The translations under genes were made by a program, and so were the position numbers. Below, in pieces: positions 43,060-43,116 of a stretch of DNA of 43,116 bases. The first letter of the stretch is position 1. Each line of letters begins with the position of its first letter. The notes under the pieces were generated by a model. It did no database searches, was not told the origin of the DNA, and was given only the letters and a program-made list of their open reading frames with translations. The DNA is from Acidobacteriota bacterium (lineage in GTDB: Bacteria; Acidobacteriota; Vicinamibacteria; Vicinamibacterales; JACQTH01). Location: assembly GCA_016178075.1 (NCBI GenBank), contig JACOUA010000414.1, forward strand, positions 1-43,116. The letters are read 5' to 3'.

Positions 43060-43116
43060 TGGTTGCGGCACGGGTCGTCCGCTTCTCGTCGGCGTCGAGC
43101 ACGAAGACGCCGCGGG

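Larger units (their letters stand above)
41290..43116 (+). mobile_element. ISNCY-like insertion sequence with two genes (boundaries not resolved)
   Basis: Two co-directional genes 15 nt apart, an accessory DUF6788 protein and a DDE transposase. Terminal inverted repeats could not be found within the window: the right end is probably past 43116, and the left end lies somewhere between the MFS remnant start (41129) and the first gene. Confidence 0.75.

Noticed and set aside
41311-43071. 586-codon minus-strand open frame opposite the insertion-sequence genes
   Set aside because: Antisense to a transposase with all three catalytic residues; Arg/Pro/His-rich shadow composition.

Overview
The window is a high-GC bacterial chromosome segment. 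The gene content fits an Acidobacteriota, probably Vicinamibacteria-like, lineage: a DUF7948/SBBP-type secreted protein, a eukaryote-like Ser/Thr kinase with a TolB-like C-terminus, an M4 metalloprotease, several small outer-membrane beta-barrels, and a lone molybdenum hydroxylase. This placement is inferred from family content and not from a marker-gene search.

Region by region. 1-2.3 kb: the 5' part of a DUF7948 secreted protein (runs off the left edge) and two pilin-leader genes, all on the minus strand. 2.3-2.5 kb: a 142-bp palindromic MITE-like element. 2.8-13.8 kb, all minus strand: receiver protein, beta-lactamase-fold hydrolase, phosphoglycerate mutase, thermolysin-like protease, Ser/Thr kinase, coiled-coil membrane protein, RRM protein, xanthine-dehydrogenase-type subunit, tRNA-Leu(CAG), small beta-barrel. 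13.9-17.6 kb: convergent sppA and ppiD-like genes. 18-26.6 kb, plus strand: a GGDEF cyclase, then the rod-shape elongasome cluster mreB-mreC-mreD-mrdA-rodA, then rng (RNase G). 26.6-28.9 kb, minus strand: a small secreted protein, two beta-barrels and an MGMT-type protein. 29.2-32.7 kb, plus strand: a lone receiver, an NtrC-type regulator, then an nfu gene and a receiver-less sigma-54 activator behind a good -24/-12 promoter. 33-39.4 kb: a CusCBA-type Cu/Ag RND efflux operon headed by a small Cys/His/Met-rich exported protein. 39.7-41.1 kb, minus strand: a chain of four broken genes (MFS, rhodanese, DsrE, sulfide:quinone-reductase-like). 41.3 kb to the right edge: a two-gene insertion sequence (DUF6788 protein plus ISNCY-like DDE transposase).

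The most striking structure is not a gene. Between 1 and 31.1 kb many intergenic gaps hold a pair of facing arrays, each 3-6 degenerate copies of a 7-nt (some 8- or 9-nt) word, with the reverse-complement word on the other side of a short loop. The word differs from locus to locus while the design stays the same, and most arrays begin or end within about 11 nt of a stop codon. Three promoter-like extended -10 elements directly abut such arrays. None is seen to the right of 31.13 kb, where other repeat types appear instead, so the efflux/sulfur/IS part may have a different history.

The second notable item is the nfu/sigma-54-activator pair. The activator has a four-cysteine cluster (C-x6-C-x-C-x6-C) between the AAA+ and Fis domains, suggesting an Fe-S or metal-responsive enhancer-binding protein, and a second sigma-54-like site precedes the metal-efflux operon.
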